A DNA stretch of 64,000 nucleotides from Gonocerus acuteangulatus. Taxonomy: Eukaryota; Arthropoda; Insecta; Hemiptera; Coreidae. The notes beneath the pieces were generated by a model. It searched no databases and had not been told where the DNA came from. It saw only the letters and a list, made by a program, of their open reading frames with translations. Shown piece by piece: positions 61,882-64,000 of the stretch. Position numbers and translations under genes: made by a program. Location: positions 46,193,753-46,257,752 of the forward strand of contig OX328123.1 in the NCBI GenBank assembly GCA_946811695.1, written 5' to 3'. How positions within the stretch are numbered: position 1 is the first letter of the stretch; the number at the start of each line of letters is the position of its first letter.

Positions 61882-62431
61882 TTTTAAACGATATACAAAA
61901 AAATCATTTGACCAATATGGACATACGGACTTGATCTCTCGAAATCTGCAAAACCATCCAAGATCAACAAAATACAGGCATTCCAGTCAATATTTCTCCA
62001 TAAAATTGTAAATGACCCTTCCTACGTCTCGAATAAAACCCTTCATGATCCATTTGTCCTTGACCTTGCTAAAACCCGTTTCCAAATGTTCCACTCCAAA
62101 TTGTCCTACCATCCCAATCCCGAAGGTCTATCCTTACCTTCCCAATCCCACCCAGACAATCCTCCCAGGCGGCTTAAAAGACAGTGGCCCCCAGACAATT
62201 TACTAACCTGACCTTACCATGATCCTTAAAGTAGTTATTTAGACAGCCCCGGAAGTGCCAACAATGTTTGGCTACTTACAAATGTTGCATGGTTTTTATT
62301 TTATTTTACTTTTACTGTTTTTTTGAATTTACACATAACATACATCTGTATCAACAAACTTGTTCATTGTACATATAATAATTTGTACAGATTTCAAATA
62401 AATAAATTGATAAAAAAAAAAAAAAAAAAAA
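61882..62431 (+). mobile_element. Jockey element, 5' truncated, with poly(A)
   Basis: C-terminal RT coding, 200-bp 3'UTR with AATAAATAAATTGAT, then about 20 A at 62412-62431. A possible imperfect target duplication TCT(C/A)GTTT flanks it. Confidence 0.75.
61888..62211 (+). pseudogene. Jockey RT C-terminal fragment
   Basis: 108 codons: TIYKKII, an in-frame TGA where Arg is expected, then PIWTYGLDLSKSAKPSKINK, IQAFQSIFLHKIVND, DPFVLDLAKTRFQMFHSKL, HPNPEGLSLPS and RRLKRQWPPDNLLT before the stop. This matches the Jockey at 12095-13045 residue by residue in order (TIYKTIIRPIWTYG, VYDLAKSRFLTFFSKL, HPNPLGRSLSS, RRLRHHWSRDNLLLVN), so both belong to one family or close relatives. Confidence 0.8.
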
Positions 62432-62465
62432 ATCTAGTTTATGGGCTCTTGAAGAGGTATCCAAG

Positions 62466-63190
62466 CAAAACATGTAGAGTCAAGTTTAATAAATTTACGT
62501 TCATGCTAATTTTATTTTATTTATTGACCTTCTGCCTAGACAAGAAAAATTGTTGAAATATTGGTCACTATTTTTTTTTTAATATAAATTATTTATATTG
62601 TTTATTACATTTTCAAACATTAACGAACTGAGATTAAATATCATTAAAAAATTGGTATTTTAACTCATCAGTGGTCTCACCGGGTCTCTGAGAAAAGTAG
62701 ACTATATTGACAATCTCAGGTCTTTGTCACGAAACCTCTATTTCTGCGATTTTGAGTACCTTCTAGTAAGGGATCCTAGATTACTTAAGAGGCGTTAAAC
62801 GTAAAAGAAAACGTCATTGCTGTTCGAGTAATTGGGCATTGAAGATGATTAGTGATCTATCAGACACATTGGCACAACTGGCATTGGTTTTTTTTTATGT
62901 TCAGATTTCTTGAGGTGGCAGTGGAGACCCAAGTTTCTTTGTCCACCCCATTTCCTCGCCATGCAGTTTAATACTGAATACATGTCGCACATCACCTTGG
63001 ACTACTGTTTTTTGTGCTATGGCCTGGCTACTACTGAAGGACAGGTCGCCATGATAGGAAGAAGGAACAAAAAGAAATCCCGACGACTCTGTTAGAGAGA
63101 CGAATAAATATATGGTCCTCTCAATTTGCGTTCCAGAAAGACCGGGTAATACTATCATATATTCTAAGAAAGAAAGAAATCTATATATAT
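62466..63190. other. No recognisable gene
   Basis: Short open frames at 62323-62556 and 62901-63158 have no recognisable motif. Confidence 0.3.
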
Positions 63191-63199
63191 ATAAATCAC

Positions 63200-64000
63200 G
63201 TGTCTGTTTGTTTGTTCCTTATACAAATCCACACCGTTTGACCGATTTAGACCAAACTTGGCAGACAGGTACGTCTTGATACGGGAAATATCCTAGGCTA
63301 AGTCAAAAAAATCTACCAGCTGTCTGTCTGTATGTTTGTGCCTTATACAAATCCGCACCGTTCGTCCGATTTTGAATAAACTCGATACCGTCTCCACACC
63401 GTTCGTCCGATTTTGACTAAACTCGCTACACATGTAGATCATAATCTGGAGAGTGTCGTAGGCTAAGTCAAAAACGTCTTATAACTGTCTGTATGTATGT
63501 TTGTCCCTTATAAATATCCACACCGTTCGTTCGATTTTGACTAAACTCGGTACACATGTAGATCTTAATCTGGGGAGTGTCTTAGGCTAAGTCAAAAACG
63601 TCTTATAACTGTCTGTCTGTATGGTCGTCCTTTATACAAATCCACACCGTTCGTCCGATTTCGACTAAACTCGGTACACATGTAGATCTTAATCTGGGGA
63701 GTGTCGTAGGCTAAGTCAAAAACGTCTACCGGCTGTCTGTCAGTAAGTTTGTACCTCATACAAATCCACGCCGTTCGTCCGATTTTGACTAAACTCGGTA
63801 CACAGGTAGATCCTAATCTGGAGAGTGCCGTAAGCTAGGTCAAAAACCTCTACCAGCTGTCTGTCTGTATGTTTGTTCCCTATAAAATCAAAACCGTTCT
63901 ATATGTTTTGATCACTGGGCACACAGGTTGGTCTTGATCAGGGGATTGTCATAGGCCAAGTCAAAAACGTCTACCAGCTGCAGTCTGTATGTTTTTTTGT
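63200..64000 (+). repeat. 124-bp tandem repeat array, continues past window end
   Basis: The CACACCGTTCG landmark recurs at 63230, 63354, (63395), 63519, 63643, 63767 and about 63890, a 124-bp period with one partial extra copy. Each unit has CTGTCTGTCTGTATG, TATACAAATCCACACCGTTC, TCCGATTTTGACTAAACTCG, TACACATGTAGATC and GTCAAAAACGTCTA. A (TA)n tract precedes the array. Confidence 0.9.

Larger units (their letters stand above)
61582..62465. mobile_element. Palindromic fold-back element split by a Jockey 3' end
   Basis: The left arm (61582-61738: CTTGGATACCTCTTCAAGAG, AGATACAGCCAAATGG, CCGCTAGAATG, TCAGCTGTTTA) is mirrored by 61750-61880 and then, after the Jockey insertion, by 62432-62465 (CTCTTGAAGAGGTATCCAAG). 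Joining those two right-hand parts restores a full arm. The ends are CTTGGATACC; flanks give no clear duplication. No protein coded by the host element. Confidence 0.7.

Noticed and set aside
63200..64000. CRISPR-like regular repeats
   Set aside because: The whole 124-bp unit is repeated with no unique spacers, in a eukaryotic repeat context; it is a satellite-type array.

Overview
This window looks like repeat-dense, AT-rich intergenic DNA from an invertebrate animal, most likely an arthropod. The reasons are Jockey-type non-LTR retrotransposons, which are mainly an arthropod clade, a Penelope-like element (PLE) with a GIY-YIG endonuclease, an R2-superclade element, tRNA-derived SINEs and many long (AT)n microsatellites. 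I found no convincing host gene. Every protein domain I recognise belongs to a mobile element, and nearly all copies are broken.

Layout. 0.3-6.7 kb: several large copies of one dispersed family (called A here). It has a 13-bp subterminal inverted repeat, an (AT)n core and a terminal hairpin, the architecture of Helentron-associated elements. 6.8-11.4 kb: tRNA-SINEs, a 963-bp fold-back element, and a SINE split by two DNA elements. 12.0-15.4 kb: a damaged Jockey element on the minus strand. 16.4-17.8 kb: two non-LTR 3' fragments. 19-30 kb: family A and B copies, a SINE with a 60-nt poly(A) tail, a possible solo LTR and a second SINE family. 32.6-33.8 kb: a CACTG-ended DNA element carrying a transposon-associated protein fragment. 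36.1-37.4 kb: a 5'-truncated PLE with hammerhead-like motifs in inverted terminal copies. 38.7-40.0 kb: family B. 42.7-44.0 and 50.4-51.1 kb: RNase H-bearing non-LTR 3' fragments with target-site duplications. 45.4-48.8 kb: an R2-like element with nearly all its domains. 49.2-50.3 kb: a piggyBac-like non-autonomous element. 52.5 kb: a 219-bp hAT-like MITE inside a family A copy. 55.1-55.8 kb: a non-coding inverted repeat with hammerhead-like motifs and a SINE inserted in one arm. 61.6-62.5 kb: a palindromic element interrupted by a Jockey 3' end. 63.2-64.0 kb: a 124-bp tandem array running off the window.

The most interesting object is at 10201-11262. It is a 1,062-bp non-autonomous element whose ends match vertebrate V(D)J recombination signals: CACAGTG - 13 nt - ACAAAAACC on the left and, inverted, CACAGTG - 23 nt - ACAAAAATC on the right. 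It is flanked by a 5-bp GC-rich duplication, CGGCG. That is the signature expected of a Transib/RAG-type transposon with 12/23-like asymmetric ends. Because it sits in a SINE with other copies in this window, its empty site can be reconstructed exactly.
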